Positions 9,627-21,156 are shown, numbered from the stretch's first letter. The stretch is 64,000 nucleotides of DNA from Nostoc sp. CHAB 5824 (GCF_020829665.1 NZ_JAIVFT010000003.1:186001-250000), one strand, 5' to 3'. Program-made: numbers and translations. The notes: generated by a model from the sequence alone, not told the origin.

Positions 9627-10216
9627 TAAAACGTTTTGTTACCGACAAGAGGACTTTTAAAACATCCTCTTATAGGTAAATAACTTTCAATCAAAGAAAA
9701 TTATTGTGACATTAAAAAATGAGATTAGATTTTGATGATTTAGATACTGACGTTAATTGTGACTAGAATCATTTTGTAGCTTGACTTTAAAAGGTAACAG
9801 TCAATAATTTGTCAAGATTTTTCTGGTTTTTGCCATGTATCATTATTTTTTTGCCAAACTAATATTTTTTAAGTTAAGAGCTTGATGTTACAGGAGCTTG
9901 TCAAACAATTGAAAAAGTTATGTCTGTCCAAATTCCAGCGGATTTGAATTGGGTGAATACACAACTTAAGTATCAAAATCAGGCATAAAGACTGTTTTAC
10001 TTGAAAATTCTGCTGTAAGTAGCCAGGCATGATGTATAATATGAGTACTTTTCCTTACTTCTGTCTCTTTACAGTCTTACCCTAAGTCGTAATCATGTCC
10101 GCTGAATTGCCCATTATAAAAGAACCTCACCTGACCTAGTAGGGTAGAGGTCACGTAGAAATTAAAAATAATTTACCGGATATGATATAAAGTCGTATTT
10201 TGGGAATCTAAGCAAA

Positions 10217-10260
10217 GAAAATCACTCTCTGCACGTGTTGGGGTGGAGATAGTGATTTTC
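10217..10260 (-). terminator. inverted repeat, possible terminator
   Basis: GAAAATCACT 10217-10226 pairs AGTGATTTTC 10251-10260; the next inward bases (CTCTCTGC) pair only weakly. Read on the minus strand it is followed by TTTGCTTAG rather than a clean U-run. It would sit downstream of the gene at 10425-10706. Confidence 0.45.
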
Positions 10261-10424
10261 TCTCTGGGATTCTATTTAAAAGGTCGCCTTCGTTCGGAAG
10301 CAGTAGGAATACCTCTGGGAACTTCTTCTGCAATGGGTTTTGCCACACTGGAGACAAGTGGGTTCCCAGTTGTCTTTATATTTTAAAACACTGCGATCGC
10401 ACGGGAAGTTAAATTATGTCTTTT

Positions 10425-10706
10425 TTAATCCTTCTCGGATTTTGACCTTTTCCTACCAAACAAACTAGTCATACTTAATCCAGTAACCAACAACCCCAAT
10501 AGTCCTAGTCCGTTCAAAATCGGGTAGATTCCCTGTAAACCAAAGATTTCACCACGATGAATCGAAAGCAGTAGACTACGCTCAACTCCAATGTTAGCTG
10601 ACCACTCACCTACCAGCGTAGCTGCAATTCCAGTTAACAATGTTACAGCAAGCGGTAAAGCCAAAATAATCGCCAGAGTCCGGTGGTACTTCCGAAATGA
10701 ACGCAT
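10425..10706 (-). CDS. PepSY-type two-helix membrane protein
   Basis: 93 aa. It opens with RSFRKYHRTLAIILALPLAV, the usual first helix of PepSY_TM proteins (basic start, HR in the helix entrance), then LLLSIHRGEIFGLQGIYPIL and a second helix LNGLGLLGLLVTGLSMTSLF ending in a basic tail. Families of this size are single-module inner-membrane proteins often linked to metal or electron transport; no partner is adjacent. The frame is intact. Confidence 0.75.
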   Translation of the reverse strand: MRSFRKYHRTLAIILALPLAVTLLTGIAATLVGEWSANIGVERSLLLSIHRGEIFGLQGIYPILNGLGLLGLLVTGLSMTSLFGRKRSKSEKD

Positions 10707-10842
10707 TATCCAAAATCTCCAGTGGAAACTATAGTAGTTTGCAACTTGATGAGGTAAAGTACTATTTGTTTTAAAGCCAGATATAAAGACTGTTTTCCTA
10801 CTGTCTCCTGTCTTTTGACTTCTTTTCTATGTTAGTTTTCCC

Positions 10843-11268
10843 TTACTTTTTAGAAACAGTGGCAATATTTGTGTCAAGTGTTTGTAACCCCTTAAGAGCT
10901 TTCGCTTTATCTTTTGCTTTCAGCGCACCCTTCACCTGGGTTGCAGCATCTTCGATTACATTATAGGTTTTTGAAGATTTAGTTTTGACACCATCCTCAA
11001 CCTTAGACCAAGAGTTTTCAAACTTATTAAATTCCTGTTGAGCCTTGTCAAAGTTTCCGCCTTGCACCGCAGTTTTTGTATTTGAAACTACACTGACCAA
11101 AGTATTAAAACCTCCCTGTGTAGCAACAGGTGTTCTGGATACTCCTGTGCCTGCAGTGGTTTCAGTAGTAGCAGGAGTCTGGGTAGCAGATTTTTGATCG
11201 CTGTTGCATCCTACCAATGCCAGTAAGCCAATTGCAGTAACGGGGATGATGTAGATTAAGCGTTTCAT
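10843..11268 (-). CDS. lipoprotein, 141 aa
   Basis: Signal peptide with lipobox (VTAIGLLALVGC, cysteine near residue 21), then a Thr/Ala/Ser-rich linker (ATQTPATTETTAGTG) and a helical domain (NTLVSVVSNTKTAVQGGNFD ... EFNKFENSWSKVEDGVK). The repeat-like alternation of KA and FDKAQQEF resembles DUF4363/imelysin-like helical bundles found on cyanobacterial lipoproteins. Its role is unknown. It is separated from the PepSY gene by about 136 bp on the same strand. Confidence 0.8.
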   Translation of the reverse strand: MKRLIYIIPVTAIGLLALVGCNSDQKSATQTPATTETTAGTGVSRTPVATQGGFNTLVSVVSNTKTAVQGGNFDKAQQEFNKFENSWSKVEDGVKTKSSKTYNVIEDAATQVKGALKAKDKAKALKGLQTLDTNIATVSKK

Positions 11269-11438
11269 AAAACCTCTTGAATAATGACAAATCGCTAAAT
11301 ACCGATGGTATCAGCTACTATATCAGCTAAAGTTACTGGAGATGTAGGAAGATTTTATGCAGGTTTTTGTTTGATAATTTTATGTAATATTTTATGAATC
11401 CTGGTGTAATAGGCTGCTTTTGCATATTAATTGCGGGT

Positions 11439-14400
11439 TTATGCGCCATCATTTTTGATTGGTAACAAGGTGCGATTTGTTACCGGGTTTCTGATTAAAA
11501 AAATTTGAATGGAGTTAACAAATTCTTTTAACTCTAAAATTAAGTTAGTAGTATCTCTAAGGTCTTGATGGTAAGCCAATCGTTCTAATTTGTCAGCTGC
11601 TAGGTACATAGCTGTGGCTCCAATGTTGGCACTAGCGCCTTTGAGGTGATGAGCTTCTCGCACAATTTGCTTAAAGTCATGAGATGCGATCGCTGCTTTA
11701 ATTATTTCTAAACGGGGTTTTATATCTTCAACGCATACTTGCAATAGACTTAATTCAAATTCTGTGTCATTTCCCGATATCCGATGCAATTGTTCCCAAT
11801 CTATTGCTAGACCAGTGGTAACTGTCTGCTCATATACAATTGCCTCTTGTTTTGAGAGGATCACACCTGTCCAATGCTCTAGAGTCGCAGCCAATTTTTC
11901 TTTAAACACTGGCTTACTCAGATAGTCGTCCATTCCTGCATTGAGACACATTTCTTCGTCTTCTTTCATCGCATTAGCTGTCATCGCAATCACCACAGGA
12001 CGACGACGCAGAGCAAAAGCACCCTCTTGCCAACGATGAATTTCTTTTGTGGTTTCCAAACCGTCGAGAATTGGCATTTGGCAATCCATTAGAATCAAAT
12101 CGTAAGGAATTTTTTCTAATAGCTGCAAAACTTCCTTGCCATTAGCAACTACATCGGCTTTGTAGCCTAAACTATCGAGTTGCTTCAAGGCTACTTTCTG
12201 ATTCACCAAATTATCTTCAGCTAAGAGAATTCTTAACTTGTATTTAGTAGCGGGGTTAAGGCAAGAAGAAGTAAGAATGCCTGAATCTGTACTCTGGATT
12301 TCTTCAGTAGCCTCTAGCCAAGAACCTTTAGTTCCTTGTTCTGATTCAGACTGAGTTTGTAAAATAGTCATAATGGCATTGAGGAGTCGTGATGGCTTAA
12401 TCGGTTTGATCAAATAAGCAGCAAATCCGATTTTGAGCGCCTGCTGCACTTCATCCCGTTGATTAGTAGAGGTGAGCATAATCAAAGGTATCTCAGCAAT
12501 TGTAGAATTGGCTTTAATTTGTTCTCCTATTGCCATGCCATTTTTTATATCAACTAAGGCGACATCATAGGATTTCCCCTGCTTATAAGCTTTCTGAATA
12601 ACTTTGAGGGCAGCAGCAATACTGTCAGCTTGATCTACCTGCATTCCCCAATGAGTAGCTTGATGGTAGATAATTTTGTAATTAGTAGCGTTGTTATCCA
12701 CCATTAACAAGCGGCGATTGTGCAAAAGTCCGCGTTCGCATTTTGGCAAAACAGGCTCAACTTGCTTCATAAAAAGCACCTCAAACCAAAACTTAGCTCC
12801 TTTCCCCATCTGACTTTCTACCCCAATTACTCCTCCCATCAAGGTCACCAGTTGTTTACAGATGGCTAATCCCAAACCGGTGCCACCATACTTGCGAGTG
12901 GTCGAAGCATCTACTTGGGTAAATGGCATAAAGAGTTTGCGTTGGTCTTCAGGGCTAATGCCAAGACCTGTATCTGTGATGGCAAAATGGATAGTAGCTG
13001 TAGTAGAGGAAAGCGAACGTAATTCGGCTTGCACTAATACTTCGCCAGCGCTGGTGAACTTGATAGCGTTGCTAATTAAGTTCATCAGAATTTGCCGCAG
13101 CCTACCAGCATCTCCTTTGACCTGGGTGGGAACGTTGTGCTCAATCAGTGTGGCAATTTCTAATCCCTTGTTATGGGCTGAGGGAGCCAATAATTCCACC
13201 ACTTCTTCCACACAAGTGGATAGGTCAAAATCTAGAGTTTCGAGAGCCATCTCTCCAGCCTCAAGTTTGGAAAGATCCAAAATCTCGTTGATTAAACTTA
13301 AAAGTGCGTCTCCACTACTACGAATTATTTCAATAAATTCTCGCTGTTCTGAGTCTAAAGGAGTATCTAACACCAAACTGGTCATCCCCAAAACAGCATT
13401 CATCGGAGTCCGAATTTCATGACTTATATTTGCCAAAAAGGCACTTTTAGTTTGAGAAGCTAATTCGGCTTGGCGACGGGCAATTTCAAGTTCTTGTCGC
13501 TGACGAGTTTCTGCTGTTAATAGTTGGGCTTGGGCTAAGGCAATACCTACTTGGTCGGCTATTTGCCGCAAAAGATCAGTTTCAAAGCTAGACCAATGGT
13601 GGGAATCATCGCATTGATGAACTATGAGCAAACCACGAACTTCTTCTTTGACAAGAATGGGCACAACCAAATTGACTTTGACCCCAAACTGTTGCATTAA
13701 TTCCAGATGCTTTTGTTCGACTTCCAGCAAATCCAAATTAGCCAGCCCTAAAATCTGTCCTTGACGGTACTGCTGTAAATAGTGTTGTTGTAGATATTCC
13801 GCTTGGAAGTAGGGATGAGTAATGCTTTGCTCTTTGATTGCTGGTAAGCCAGAAACTACTGCTTCAATCACGGTGGTTGCAGACTCATCTGGTAAAAGCT
13901 GATAGATTAAAACTCGGTCAGTCTTGAGAATCTTTTGTACCTCCTCGACGGTGATTTGGAGAATTTCTTCGATTTGCAAAGACTGGCGAATTTTGAGCGT
14001 GATTTCGGTAAATAATTGCGAGCGCAAGTTTTGGCGTTGTATTTCTTCTTCAGCCTGTTTACGCTGGATAAATTGCCCCATTTGCTCACCGATAGAATTC
14101 ATTGTTTTTATCAAATCTTGGTCAGGCTGTTGAATCTCACGGTTGAAGCAGGTAATCACACCAAGGATTTTGTGACCGCTGCGAATCGGAAAACCAAAAG
14201 CTGCGTGTAGTCCTATTTGAGCGTTAATTTTAAAGCGGGAGAAACTGAGTTCTTTAACAACATCAGTGATCCAAACAGGTTCAGAACTAGCCCAAACCCG
14301 ACCAGGCAGCCCAATTCCTGGTAGAAACGTGGTTTGCCGATTCAGTACTTCAAACTCTTGCAAATCAAGGTATGCCCCATACCACATATCGAGAAAACGC

Positions 14401-16112
14401 AGCACATTTGCTTGCTCATCCACCATCCAAATTTCACCCAAATCCCATGCCAAACTCTCACAGATTCCTTGCAGGGTTTGGCGAGTAGCTTCGCTGACTG
14501 TGGCGGACTCCGCTAAAACGCGGGTTGTAGCATATTGTGCAGTTAGATGCTGTTGCGCTCGTTTACGAGCAGTAATGTCAATGCCAATGCCAACAACGTA
14601 TTCCACTACTCCTTCATAGTCTTTTAAGAAGGTATTCGACCAGGCAATTAGTCGGCGACTGCCATCCTTCATTACCCAATAGTTTTCGTGCTCTAGGAAG
14701 TCTCTACCAGTTAGCAATTGCTCAAAAACTGCTTTGACTGACTCCACCTCTTCAGGAAGTAGGAACAAGTTCCAGAAATACCTACCCCTCACCTCATCGA
14801 AAGAGTAACCTGTTATTTGCTCACAAGCTTGATTAAAACGAACAATTTGCCCCTGAGAATCGAGAACTATTACCAACGCGCCAGCTGTATCAAGGACTGC
14901 TGAGGTAAAGTTGCGTTCTTGGTTTAAGGTTTCTTCTGTTCTCTTCTGCTTTATGGCTTCGCGATAGATTAAGTAGTAGACTAGGGCAAGAACAATAAAA
15001 CTTAGGCAGATAGCGATCGCAAGTGTCAGAATTGTGTTGCGAGTCCTGGCTTTTTTTGCTTGTGACTGCTGCTGGAGTCGTTCCTTTTCCTCGTTTTCCA
15101 TCTCATTGATCACCTTGCGGATATCATCCATGAGATTTTGTTCATTATTTTTCACTAGTACTTGCAATGCCGCCTCTAATCCCTTGTCCTGGCGCAAGCC
15201 GATAGTTTGTTTTAGTTCAGTAAGTTTAGCCGTTATCAGAGATTCAAGCGTTGCAATCTGCTGTCGTTGATTCGGTTGATCTGTTGTTAAACTCTTCAGC
15301 TTGGCAATTTCTTGATCGACGTTAGCAAGTGCTGCTTGATAAGGTTTGAGATAAATTTTTTTTCCAGTGAGGATGTAACCACTTTGTCTAGTTTCAGCAT
15401 CGTTGATGTGGGACAGTAGTTTTCCTAGACTGTCGATTTTTTTATAAGTATTTTTTACTATACTGCGATTATTAGTAGTTACTGTTGTATTTTGATAAGA
15501 AACCACACCAATCAAAACTAAAATTGCCGACGCTAAACCAAAACCTGCTGCAATTTTTTTAAAAAATTGCTTGTGTATTTTCTGCGCCTGTTTGCTTTTG
15601 TTGGTCACAAGTACCAAACTTGCTAAATTTCGGCGCAATTCCAGTTGCTTGATGACTTGACGACCTAAGGTTCGTAATGCCTCTATCTGATCTGGAGTAA
15701 GTTCTCGTGGTACGTAGTCAAGCACACATAGAGTTCCTAGCGCATATCCCTCAGGATTAGTTAGAGGTACACCAGCATAAAACCGAATATTTGGGTCAGA
15801 AGTCACCAGTGGGTTGGTGGCGAACCGTTCGTCATGTGTTGCATCAGGCACAACCAAAATATCAGGCTGGAGAATAGCATGGGCACAGAATGCGAAATCT
15901 CGATGTGTTTCTAGAGCATCCAAACCGACTTTTGATTTGAACCACTGACGGTTTGTATCAATTAAGCTAATTAAGGCAATAGGAGTTTGACAAATATACG
16001 AGGCTAAACGCGTGAGGTCGTCAAAAGCGGCTTCAGATGCTGTGTCGAGAATCTTATACTGCAAAAGCGTGTCGATTCTCTGTGCTTCGTTATCAGGTAA
16101 TGGTGCTTTCAT
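11439..16112 (-). CDS. hybrid histidine kinase GAF-CHASE3-PAS-GAF-GAF-HK-REC-REC-HPt
   Basis: 1557 aa. Approximate order: GAF (15-165), membrane helix (about 190-210), CHASE3-like sensor (215-355), helix (about 360-380), PAS (400-510), GAF (530-690), GAF (705-865), HisKA with the phosphoacceptor in [15 protein letters not shown] (about 895), HATPase with [12 protein letters not shown], a first receiver lacking the usual acidic pair ([22 protein letters not shown]), a canonical second receiver ([32 protein letters not shown]) and an HPt with [15 protein letters not shown]. It can carry out a full His-Asp-His relay. Inputs may include small ligands or a bilin, but no chromophore cysteine is evident. 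Monocistronic; no adjacent output regulator. Confidence 0.9.
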   Translation of the reverse strand: MKAPLPDNEAQRIDTLLQYKILDTASEAAFDDLTRLASYICQTPIALISLIDTNRQWFKSKVGLDALETHRDFAFCAHAILQPDILVVPDATHDERFATNPLVTSDPNIRFYAGVPLTNPEGYALGTLCVLDYVPRELTPDQIEALRTLGRQVIKQLELRRNLASLVLVTNKSKQAQKIHKQFFKKIAAGFGLASAILVLIGVVSYQNTTVTTNNRSIVKNTYKKIDSLGKLLSHINDAETRQSGYILTGKKIYLKPYQAALANVDQEIAKLKSLTTDQPNQRQQIATLESLITAKLTELKQTIGLRQDKGLEAALQVLVKNNEQNLMDDIRKVINEMENEEKERLQQQSQAKKARTRNTILTLAIAICLSFIVLALVYYLIYREAIKQKRTEETLNQERNFTSAVLDTAGALVIVLDSQGQIVRFNQACEQITGYSFDEVRGRYFWNLFLLPEEVESVKAVFEQLLTGRDFLEHENYWVMKDGSRRLIAWSNTFLKDYEGVVEYVVGIGIDITARKRAQQHLTAQYATTRVLAESATVSEATRQTLQGICESLAWDLGEIWMVDEQANVLRFLDMWYGAYLDLQEFEVLNRQTTFLPGIGLPGRVWASSEPVWITDVVKELSFSRFKINAQIGLHAAFGFPIRSGHKILGVITCFNREIQQPDQDLIKTMNSIGEQMGQFIQRKQAEEEIQRQNLRSQLFTEITLKIRQSLQIEEILQITVEEVQKILKTDRVLIYQLLPDESATTVIEAVVSGLPAIKEQSITHPYFQAEYLQQHYLQQYRQGQILGLANLDLLEVEQKHLELMQQFGVKVNLVVPILVKEEVRGLLIVHQCDDSHHWSSFETDLLRQIADQVGIALAQAQLLTAETRQRQELEIARRQAELASQTKSAFLANISHEIRTPMNAVLGMTSLVLDTPLDSEQREFIEIIRSSGDALLSLINEILDLSKLEAGEMALETLDFDLSTCVEEVVELLAPSAHNKGLEIATLIEHNVPTQVKGDAGRLRQILMNLISNAIKFTSAGEVLVQAELRSLSSTTATIHFAITDTGLGISPEDQRKLFMPFTQVDASTTRKYGGTGLGLAICKQLVTLMGGVIGVESQMGKGAKFWFEVLFMKQVEPVLPKCERGLLHNRRLLMVDNNATNYKIIYHQATHWGMQVDQADSIAAALKVIQKAYKQGKSYDVALVDIKNGMAIGEQIKANSTIAEIPLIMLTSTNQRDEVQQALKIGFAAYLIKPIKPSRLLNAIMTILQTQSESEQGTKGSWLEATEEIQSTDSGILTSSCLNPATKYKLRILLAEDNLVNQKVALKQLDSLGYKADVVANGKEVLQLLEKIPYDLILMDCQMPILDGLETTKEIHRWQEGAFALRRRPVVIAMTANAMKEDEEMCLNAGMDDYLSKPVFKEKLAATLEHWTGVILSKQEAIVYEQTVTTGLAIDWEQLHRISGNDTEFELSLLQVCVEDIKPRLEIIKAAIASHDFKQIVREAHHLKGASANIGATAMYLAADKLERLAYHQDLRDTTNLILELKEFVNSIQIFLIRNPVTNRTLLPIKNDGA

Positions 16113-16359
16113 CCTTGAGCCTTATCTACATTCTGGGGGAAGAAGCAGAGGGGCAGGGGAGGCAGGGGAGCAGGGAGCAGGGAGCAAGGGAGAAGAGTTT
16201 TCGCCTCTGCCCCCAGCAAGAACTGCCTTTTTGCCTCTTTTCATGACCCATGCCCAATGCCCAATGCCCAGTTCAACAAACTTACTTTAATTAATGACAA
16301 TATTAGTTAAAAGCGTTAGCGTAATTTCACTGAGTTCGACTTATTAAAAAATTGGTCAA
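16113..16359. other. intergenic G-rich repeat tract
   Basis: 16137-16200 is a purine-rich run of GGGGAGGCAGGGGAGCAGGG units, the low-complexity type seen at 22740, 25878 and 62199. No gene is supported. Confidence 0.6.
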
Positions 16360-16684
16360 ATGATTAAGTCCCTACTGTATTTTTTGTGGGCTGGTTTATT
16401 TGAAATCGGGGGCGGCTACCTAGTCTGGTTGTGGTTGCGCGAAGGTAAGCCGTTCTGGTGCGGCATATTGGGAGGAATTGCTCTCTTCTTTCTATAGGAT
16501 TATTGCAACTCTCCAACCAACAAATTTTGGCAGAGTGTATGCGGCTTACGGCGGCGTGTTTATTGCAATGGCAATGCTTTGGGGTTGGAAGGTAGACGGA
16601 GTAACTCCAGACCGCTACGACTTAATCGGAGCATGTTTAGCTTTCGTGAGTGTTTTAATTAGCATGTTTGCACCCAAAAATTAA
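16360..16684 (+). pseudogene. ynfA: YnfA/UPF0060 membrane protein, frameshifted
   Basis: ATG 16360 begins [20 protein letters not shown] and [12 protein letters not shown], the start of the UPF0060 family (four helices, about 107 aa). The frame ends at TAG 16495-16497, while the rest of the protein (IIATLQPTNFGRVYAAYGGV, VDGVTPDRYDLIG) continues in another frame to 16684. One small indel around 16485-16495 in a C/T run explains it. Unless it is a sequencing error the gene is dead. Confidence 0.85.
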
Positions 16685-17098
16685 GTAAAATTTCTATACC
16701 ATTTTCGACTAATAACTTTTATAATTACCCCTTTTAAAGGGATATAACCTCACCTAACATTGGAAAGGTTTTTTAGCAACTAACCTGTGAAAAGCGGCTA
16801 TACGGATATCTACGCGTTTATGCGGGAAATATAAAGAAAATTCATTACATATTTGTGCAAATATGTAATGAATTTTCACAGGTATCTTGGTTTGTAACAG
16901 TAGGTAACTAAAAAATTGGAATTTTGTAGCGCTTCAATAAAATGCTATTCTTCAAAAACAAAGATGCAATCATTGCATCGGTACACCCTTATTTCAATCT
17001 TGGCAACTACAAACAGGATTATATTTTCGTTAACATTTGCAGAAAATTAAGGTTAAGTAACTTTCAACACAAAAATGTCTAACTAAAAGTAATCAAAT
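16685..17098. other. AT-rich leader region upstream of amt
   Basis: Contains the perfect 20-bp inverted repeat 16836-16877 and long A/T tracts; no coding region. The inverted repeat could end transcription of the upstream gene or punctuate the amt leader. Confidence 0.6.
16836..16877. repeat. perfect 20-bp inverted repeat
   Basis: GAAAATTCATTACATATTTG and its exact reverse complement separated by TG. The stem is AT-rich, with the T-run inside the arm; bidirectional terminator or regulatory hairpin. Confidence 0.65.
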
Positions 17099-17112
17099 GT
17101 AGTTAAGTATAC
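17099..17112 (+). promoter_or_regulatory. NtcA-type box upstream of amt
   Basis: GTA-GTTAAGTA-TAC fits the GTA-N8-TAC consensus exactly. NtcA activates ammonium transporter genes under nitrogen shortage in cyanobacteria. It lies only 29 bp before the GTG start codon, and no TA-N3-T element occurs 22 bp downstream, so if functional it would not be at the classical activating distance from a downstream start site. Confidence 0.5.
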
Positions 17113-17141
17113 AAATAATTGGTGCTTAGGAAGAAAAACAA

Positions 17142-18590
17142 GTGTTAAAAAAAGTTGTAATGATTGGGGCTATGACCCTACTGTTTTTGGGAGTACCACT
17201 GATGGGCAATGCTTTTGCCCAAACACCAGGCGCTGCTGTGCCTGCTGCTGATACTGGAGATACAGCATTTATGCTGATTTCAGCAGCACTCGTGCTACTA
17301 ATGACACCAGGATTGGCGTTCTTCTATGGTGGATTTGTACGATCGCGCAATATCCTAAACACATTGATGATGAGCTTTGTGTTGATGGCGATCGTGGGAG
17401 TTAGCTGGATTCTGTGGGGCTATAGTCTTTCCTTTGCGCCAGGTTTATCATTTATCGGTGGATTGCAATGGTTCGGGTTGAATAATGTCGGTTTAGAGAC
17501 TCAAGGCTACTTGCCGCATCTGCCATACGAAGACGCCCTCAAAGCAGCAGACTCCAAATATGCTGATGTCGTCTCCTATGCCGGAACGATTCCCCACCAG
17601 GCATTCACGATTTATCAAGCCATGTTTGCTATTATCACCCCGGCCTTAATTTCTGGGGCGATCGCAGAGCGGATGAGTTTCCGCGCCTATTCGCTGTTTG
17701 TGCTATTATGGTCAACGTTTGTTTACGCCCCCTTGGCCCACATGGTATGGGCAAAAGGTGGATTTTTAGGTTTGTATGGTGGTTTGGGTGCCCTCGACTT
17801 TGCAGGTGGCACAGTAGTTCACATTAGTTCTGGCGTTTCAGCCCTGGTAGCTGCGATCGTCCTTGGGCCTCGGAAAACCCATCCCGATCGCCTTAGCCCG
17901 CCGCACAATGTTCCTTTCATTTTGTTGGGTGCTGGCTTGCTCTGGTTTGGTTGGTTCGGTTTCAACGCTGGGAGTGCCCTATCTGTTGCTAGTGGAACTT
18001 CTGGTAATTTAACAACAAATTTAGCAACAACAGCCTTTGTTGCCACCAATACATCTGCGGCAGCGGCGGCTTTAATGTGGCTAATTTTGGAAGGGGTTTT
18101 ACGGGGGAAACCAACCGCCGTAGGAGCAGCTACAGGAGCCGTTGCTGGTTTAGTAGGCATCACTCCCGCTGCCGGATTTGTCACACCGCTATCAGCGATT
18201 TTAATTGGTTTCATCACCGCCTTTGTTTGCTTTTATGCAATCAGTTTCAAGCACAAGCTAGAAATTGACGATGCTTTAGATACCTTTCCCGTGCATGGCG
18301 TTGGTGGCACAGTGGGGGCAATTTTAACGGCCATCTTTGCCACTACTCAAGTCAACGGAGCAGGTAAAGAGGGAGTGCTACGTGGTAATTTGGGTGAATT
18401 GGGAGTTGAACTAGCAGCAATTGCCATTGCCTATGCGATCGCAGGTGTCGGTACGTGGATTATTCTCAAGATTATCGATGCTACAGTGGGGCTGCGAGTC
18501 AAAGAGGAAGCTGAATTGCAAGGTTTGGATATCAACGAACACGGTGAAGAAGGTTACAATTCCGAGTTTGGCGATCGTCCCACTCAGTAA
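17142..18590 (+). CDS. amt: ammonium transporter Amt
   Basis: 482 aa, GTG start with AGGAAG site. An N-terminal signal-like segment (MTLLFLGVPLMGNAFA) is followed by the Amt/Rh core of 11 helices: TAFMLISAALVLLMTPGLAF, FYGGFVRSRN, the DFAGGTVVHISSG signature, LGAGLLWFGWFGFNAGSAL and the DDALDTFPVHGVGG segment with the conserved pore histidine. It conducts ammonium across the plasma membrane under PII/NtcA control. The C-terminal tail (LQGLDINEHGEEGYNSEF) is the family's regulatory tail. No glnK-type PII gene is adjacent. Confidence 0.95.
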   Translation: MLKKVVMIGAMTLLFLGVPLMGNAFAQTPGAAVPAADTGDTAFMLISAALVLLMTPGLAFFYGGFVRSRNILNTLMMSFVLMAIVGVSWILWGYSLSFAPGLSFIGGLQWFGLNNVGLETQGYLPHLPYEDALKAADSKYADVVSYAGTIPHQAFTIYQAMFAIITPALISGAIAERMSFRAYSLFVLLWSTFVYAPLAHMVWAKGGFLGLYGGLGALDFAGGTVVHISSGVSALVAAIVLGPRKTHPDRLSPPHNVPFILLGAGLLWFGWFGFNAGSALSVASGTSGNLTTNLATTAFVATNTSAAAAALMWLILEGVLRGKPTAVGAATGAVAGLVGITPAAGFVTPLSAILIGFITAFVCFYAISFKHKLEIDDALDTFPVHGVGGTVGAILTAIFATTQVNGAGKEGVLRGNLGELGVELAAIAIAYAIAGVGTWIILKIIDATVGLRVKEEAELQGLDINEHGEEGYNSEFGDRPTQ

Positions 18591-18608
18591 AGAGTGTTGA
18601 GTTAGGAG

Positions 18609-18628
18609 AGACGCGATTAATCGCGTCT
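18609..18628. repeat. palindrome AGACGCGATTAATCGCGTCT
   Basis: A perfect 20-bp palindrome 19 bp after the amt stop codon, a repeat type common between cyanobacterial genes; it may double as a terminator, although no T-run follows. Confidence 0.55.
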
Positions 18629-18765
18629 GTAGAATAGTTAGGAGTTATAAGGGAAGAACTTTCTGTTTGCTTCCCTTGCTCCCCCTGCTTCCTAGTTTAA
18701 AATTGGGTGATTTGCGATCGCTAGCGTTAAAATTTGATTCAAATAATTGGTAAATTTCGCTAGTC

Positions 18766-19632
18766 GTGTCTACATCCGCAAAAACCTTTCCTATCTGGGC
18801 ATTTTTCTCGCTGTTAACTAACGGCATCCTAATGTTGGCGGTCATCCTGCTAATTTGGCAACAGCAGAGATTGGCCGCTTTTTTTGGGATAATAACATCC
18901 CCAGAGCCAATCAGCCTGAACAACTCACCGCAAATTGCTACCCTTGATTTGGGTCGTCGTCACCAACTCACTTACCAGGAGTGGGTAGACATCCTCATGC
19001 AAGAAGCCAAGGTAGCCGCTGACCAACGTCCTTTGCATTTAACTATCCTGGCGGGAGATTCTCTAAGTTTGTGGTTTCCCCCTGAGTTATTACCTGAAGG
19101 TAAAAATTGGCTTAATCAAGGAATTTCTGGCGAAACCAGCAATGGACTCTTAAAAAGATTGAAGATATTTGACCGCACCCAGCCAGAGGCGATTTTTGTA
19201 ATGATTGGCATTAATGACTTAATTCGGGGGATGAGCGACAGGGTAATTTTAGGTAATCAGCGGCAAATTATTAGTTACCTACGAAAGGCGCATCCCACAG
19301 CGCAAATTGTTGTCCAATCGATTTTGCCACATGGGGCAGAGGAAGCAACCTGGAAAGGACGAGAGAAACTGTTGGCTGTTGCTAATAGTCGCATTCGTGA
19401 GTTGAATCAGCAACTACAAAGTATTTGTATCAAAAAAGGTGTCAAATATCTCGATTTATATCCCTTGTTTACCAACAAACAAGGAAATCTCCGTCGTGAA
19501 TTTACTACTGATGGCTTACACTTAAGCCCTGAAGGCTATATAGTTTGGCGTTCTGCATTGCAGATTTATAGCGAGATCGAATTAAAACCCCAGCAAGAAA
19601 AAGAGGGGAAAAGGTTAAAGGGGAAAGGGTAA
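18766..19632 (+). CDS. SGNH/GDSL hydrolase, membrane-anchored
   Basis: 288 aa from GTG 18766. One N-terminal helix (FFSLLTNGILMLAVILLIW) anchors it, followed by SGNH blocks: AGDSLSLW (catalytic Ser), NQGISGETSNG, GINDLIRG and TDGLHLSPEGY (Asp/His). It is an esterase/lipase or cell-wall acyl-ester hydrolase; substrate unknown. The tail is Lys/Gly-rich (KPQQEKEGKRLKGKG) because it runs into the purine-rich intergenic repeat. It lies 130 bp before ispH on the same strand. Confidence 0.88.
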   Translation: MSTSAKTFPIWAFFSLLTNGILMLAVILLIWQQQRLAAFFGIITSPEPISLNNSPQIATLDLGRRHQLTYQEWVDILMQEAKVAADQRPLHLTILAGDSLSLWFPPELLPEGKNWLNQGISGETSNGLLKRLKIFDRTQPEAIFVMIGINDLIRGMSDRVILGNQRQIISYLRKAHPTAQIVVQSILPHGAEEATWKGREKLLAVANSRIRELNQQLQSICIKKGVKYLDLYPLFTNKQGNLRREFTTDGLHLSPEGYIVWRSALQIYSEIELKPQQEKEGKRLKGKG

Positions 19633-19763
19633 AGGCATTAAATCTTTTTACCCCTTATCCTTTACCCTTTCCCCCACTCTGATAATATCTTTGAATACAA
19701 CTGTGTATAAATCGCGTCTTGGCGCGAGAAAATAAAAAATAGTGGTTTATGTAGACAAATCTA

Positions 19764-20972
19764 ATGGATACAAAAGCTTTTAAGCGCAGCCTACAACATT
19801 CAGAAAATTACAATCGTAAGGGGTTTGGTCATCAAGCAGAAGTTGCCACCCAATTGCAATCTGAGTATCAGAGTAACTTGATTCAAGAAATTCGCGATCG
19901 CAATTACACTCTGCAACGGGGTGATGTGACAATCCGGCTGGCACAAGCCTTTGGCTTTTGCTGGGGTGTAGAACGAGCTGTAGCCATGGCCTACGAAACC
20001 CGTCAGCACTTCCCCACAGAGCACATCTGGATTACTAACGAGATTATCCACAATCCTTCTGTAAATCAGCGGATGCAGGAGATGGAAGTAGAATTCATCC
20101 CTATTGAAGGAAAGAATAAAGACTTTTCTGTTGTTGGAACTGGTGATGTAGTGATATTACCCGCTTTTGGGGCAAGCGTTCAAGAAATGCAGATACTTCA
20201 CGATAAAGGCTGCAAAATTGTTGATACAACTTGTCCTTGGGTATCTAAAGTTTGGAATACAGTAGAAAAACACAAAAAAATCGATTATACATCAATAATT
20301 CACGGGAAATATAAGCACGAGGAAACAGTTGCTACTAGTTCTTTTGCTGGCAAGTATTTAATTGTGTTGAATTTGCAAGAAGCAGAATATGTTGCTAACT
20401 ATATTATCAATGGTGGGAACCGTGAAGAATTTCTGACAAAATTTGCTAAAGCTTGTTCAGCAGGATTTGACCCCGAGCAAGATTTAGAAAGGGTTGGCAT
20501 TGCCAACCAAACTACGATGCTTAAAGGGGAAACTGAGCAAATTGGCAAGCTTTTTGAGCGGACTATGTTACAGAAGTATGGCCCCACGGAGTTAAATCAG
20601 CATTTTCAAAGCTTCAATACTATTTGTGATGCGACTCAAGAACGCCAAGATGCCATGTTGGAGTTAGTGGAACAAAATTTAGATTTGATGGTAGTAATTG
20701 GTGGGTTTAATTCATCAAATACTACTCAGTTGCAACAAATTGCTTTTGAGCGGGGAATTCCTTCTTATCATATTGATACTGTTGAACGCCTTAAATCAGG
20801 ATATTCTATTGAACATCGGCAATTAAATGGTCAGTTAATAACGACAGAAAACTGGTTACCAGATGGAGAAATTGTTGTGGGAATTACTTCTGGTGCTTCC
20901 ACGCCAGATAAGGTAGTAGAAGATGTGATTGAGAAAATTTTTGCAATGAAAGCAACAGCAACACTGGTTTAA
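19764..20972 (+). CDS. ispH: 4-hydroxy-3-methylbut-2-enyl diphosphate reductase
   Basis: 402 aa, the length of cyanobacterial and plastid IspH. It catalyses the last step of the MEP pathway, giving IPP and DMAPP. The three Fe-S cysteines are seen in [20 protein letters not shown] and [11 protein letters not shown], with the substrate-binding segments [20 protein letters not shown] and [11 protein letters not shown]. The N-terminal extension (to residue 50) is typical of the cyanobacterial form. Intact. Confidence 0.96.
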   Translation: MDTKAFKRSLQHSENYNRKGFGHQAEVATQLQSEYQSNLIQEIRDRNYTLQRGDVTIRLAQAFGFCWGVERAVAMAYETRQHFPTEHIWITNEIIHNPSVNQRMQEMEVEFIPIEGKNKDFSVVGTGDVVILPAFGASVQEMQILHDKGCKIVDTTCPWVSKVWNTVEKHKKIDYTSIIHGKYKHEETVATSSFAGKYLIVLNLQEAEYVANYIINGGNREEFLTKFAKACSAGFDPEQDLERVGIANQTTMLKGETEQIGKLFERTMLQKYGPTELNQHFQSFNTICDATQERQDAMLELVEQNLDLMVVIGGFNSSNTTQLQQIAFERGIPSYHIDTVERLKSGYSIEHRQLNGQLITTENWLPDGEIVVGITSGASTPDKVVEDVIEKIFAMKATATLV

Positions 20973-21063
20973 AAAAATTTCACATTCAACCCCTCTTTAG
21001 CAACACTGAGGGGTGTTAATTCCTCATCTAAGTTATTGATAATTGTTAGATATGATTATTAAT

Positions 21064-21156
21064 TCAAAGACGATACGCCTTTCTAGCTTGCTCTTTAACT
21101 TCAGTTGAAAGTGCAGCATAAGAGCGCCAAAAATCAGGATTTGTTAAGGATTTCAT
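21064..21156 (-). pseudogene. truncated RelE/HigB-type toxin
   Basis: ATG 21156 overlaps the antitoxin end by 23 bp and opens MKSLTNPDFWRSYAALSTEV followed by KEQARKAYRL, the N-terminal helix of RelE-like toxins (usual length about 100 aa). A TGA ends it after 30 codons and the catalytic C-terminal half is missing. Confidence 0.7.

Larger units (their letters stand above)
9425..10424. other. 1-kb intergenic region
   Basis: No gene is supported here. It holds the TIR-bearing repeat 9502-9626, an AT-rich sigma-gene leader (about 9640-9900), a hairpin TGACCT/AGGTCA (10132-10153), the long inverted repeat 10217-10260 and a further degenerate repeat (about 10283-10380). The leader length suggests room for an unannotated small RNA, but I found no specific support for one. 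Confidence 0.6.
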
